Positions 45,951 to 46,274 of a stretch of DNA of 46,274 nucleotides are shown here, piece by piece. The translations under genes and the position numbers were made by a program. The notes beneath the pieces were generated by a model. The model ran no database searches. It worked only from the letters and a program-made list of their open reading frames with translations, and was not told the origin of the DNA. Origin of the DNA: Spongospora subterranea f. sp. subterranea. Taxonomy: Eukaryota; Endomyxa: Phytomyxea; Phytomyxea; Plasmodiophorida. The stretch lies in assembly GCA_049724395.1 (NCBI GenBank), contig JAUGWO010000272.1:1-46274 (forward strand). Direction: 5' to 3'. Position 1 is the first letter of the stretch. Every line of letters begins with the position of its first letter.

Positions 45951-46274
45951 AGTCCCGCTATAATGTTCAAACCATTCCGATCCAACGTCCCCACATATCA
46001 TCGCTGAGTGGAACTATATAGGGGCGATTGATGAACTCCTCCTCAATCTCATAAGCCAATTGCTCAGCTATTTGATCTCTAGATAATCCGATTAATCATT
46101 TACAGCATAACTCAACATAATTACTCGTTATGACCCGCTTTTTAATGCAGTATGTAAGACATCTTGTGATGTTTGGGCAATCATTGAGACCCCCGACCTC
46201 AATATCATCATCATCATCACAATCTCTGCAATACCTGTTCCTGTCATGATGATGTCACAATAATGACCAATTTG

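Overview
The window is nuclear DNA from a gene-dense eukaryote. Its protein-coding genes are split by many short GT-AG introns, mostly 45-60 nt, with a few of 100-190 nt. TAA, TAG and TGA all end genes, so the standard code fits. The organism cannot be named from sequence alone. An RtcB/archease RNA-ligation pair, nicalin, a HEI10-type meiotic RING protein, a DOMON-cytochrome b561 protein and FACT Spt16 fit an opisthokont outside the Dikarya, such as a holozoan or compact animal, or another free-living protist. That placement is inference.

Layout: 1-1.9 kb holds no gene I can support. At 1.9-4.2 kb the tRNA ligase RtcB and its activator archease lie head-to-tail on the + strand, about 70 bp apart. 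At 4.2-7.0 kb there is mostly unassigned sequence, a 43-bp minisatellite and a long inverted repeat. COG5 (Golgi tethering) fills 7.05-10.4 kb. A HUS1-like checkpoint-clamp gene lies on the - strand at 10.9-11.5 kb. The + strand then carries COQ10 (12.85-13.75 kb), an unidentified multi-exon gene (13.7-14.8 kb), a DOMON-cytochrome b561 protein (15.2-16.6 kb), SPT16 with 20 exons resolved (17.6-21.9 kb) and HEI10/CCNB1IP1 (22.7-24.3 kb). Nicalin (24.4-26.3 kb) and VPS16 (26.5-30.6 kb) are tandem on the - strand. A U6 snRNA gene with an upstream TATA box sits on the - strand near 31.6-31.7 kb.

From about 33 kb the character changes. A degenerate AT-rich minisatellite (33.35-34.0 kb) and a duplicated fragment abut the 3' end of a POLD2 gene (- strand, to about 35.6 kb) whose last domain portion is missing. 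From 36.6 to 39.7 kb is a broken Ty1/copia element. It is followed by a SET-domain-like fragment and an internally deleted non-LTR retrotransposon remnant on the - strand. From 41.9 kb to the window end is an ankyrin-repeat gene on the - strand that has grown by tandem exon duplication, including a recent 613-bp copy.

Most genes are housekeeping: membrane traffic (COG5, VPS16), ER membrane protein handling (nicalin), chromatin and replication (SPT16, POLD2, HUS1-like), meiosis (HEI10), respiration (COQ10) and RNA processing (RtcB, archease, U6). The most notable arrangement is the physical linkage of RtcB with archease, two proteins that act together and whose genes are commonly linked in prokaryotes.
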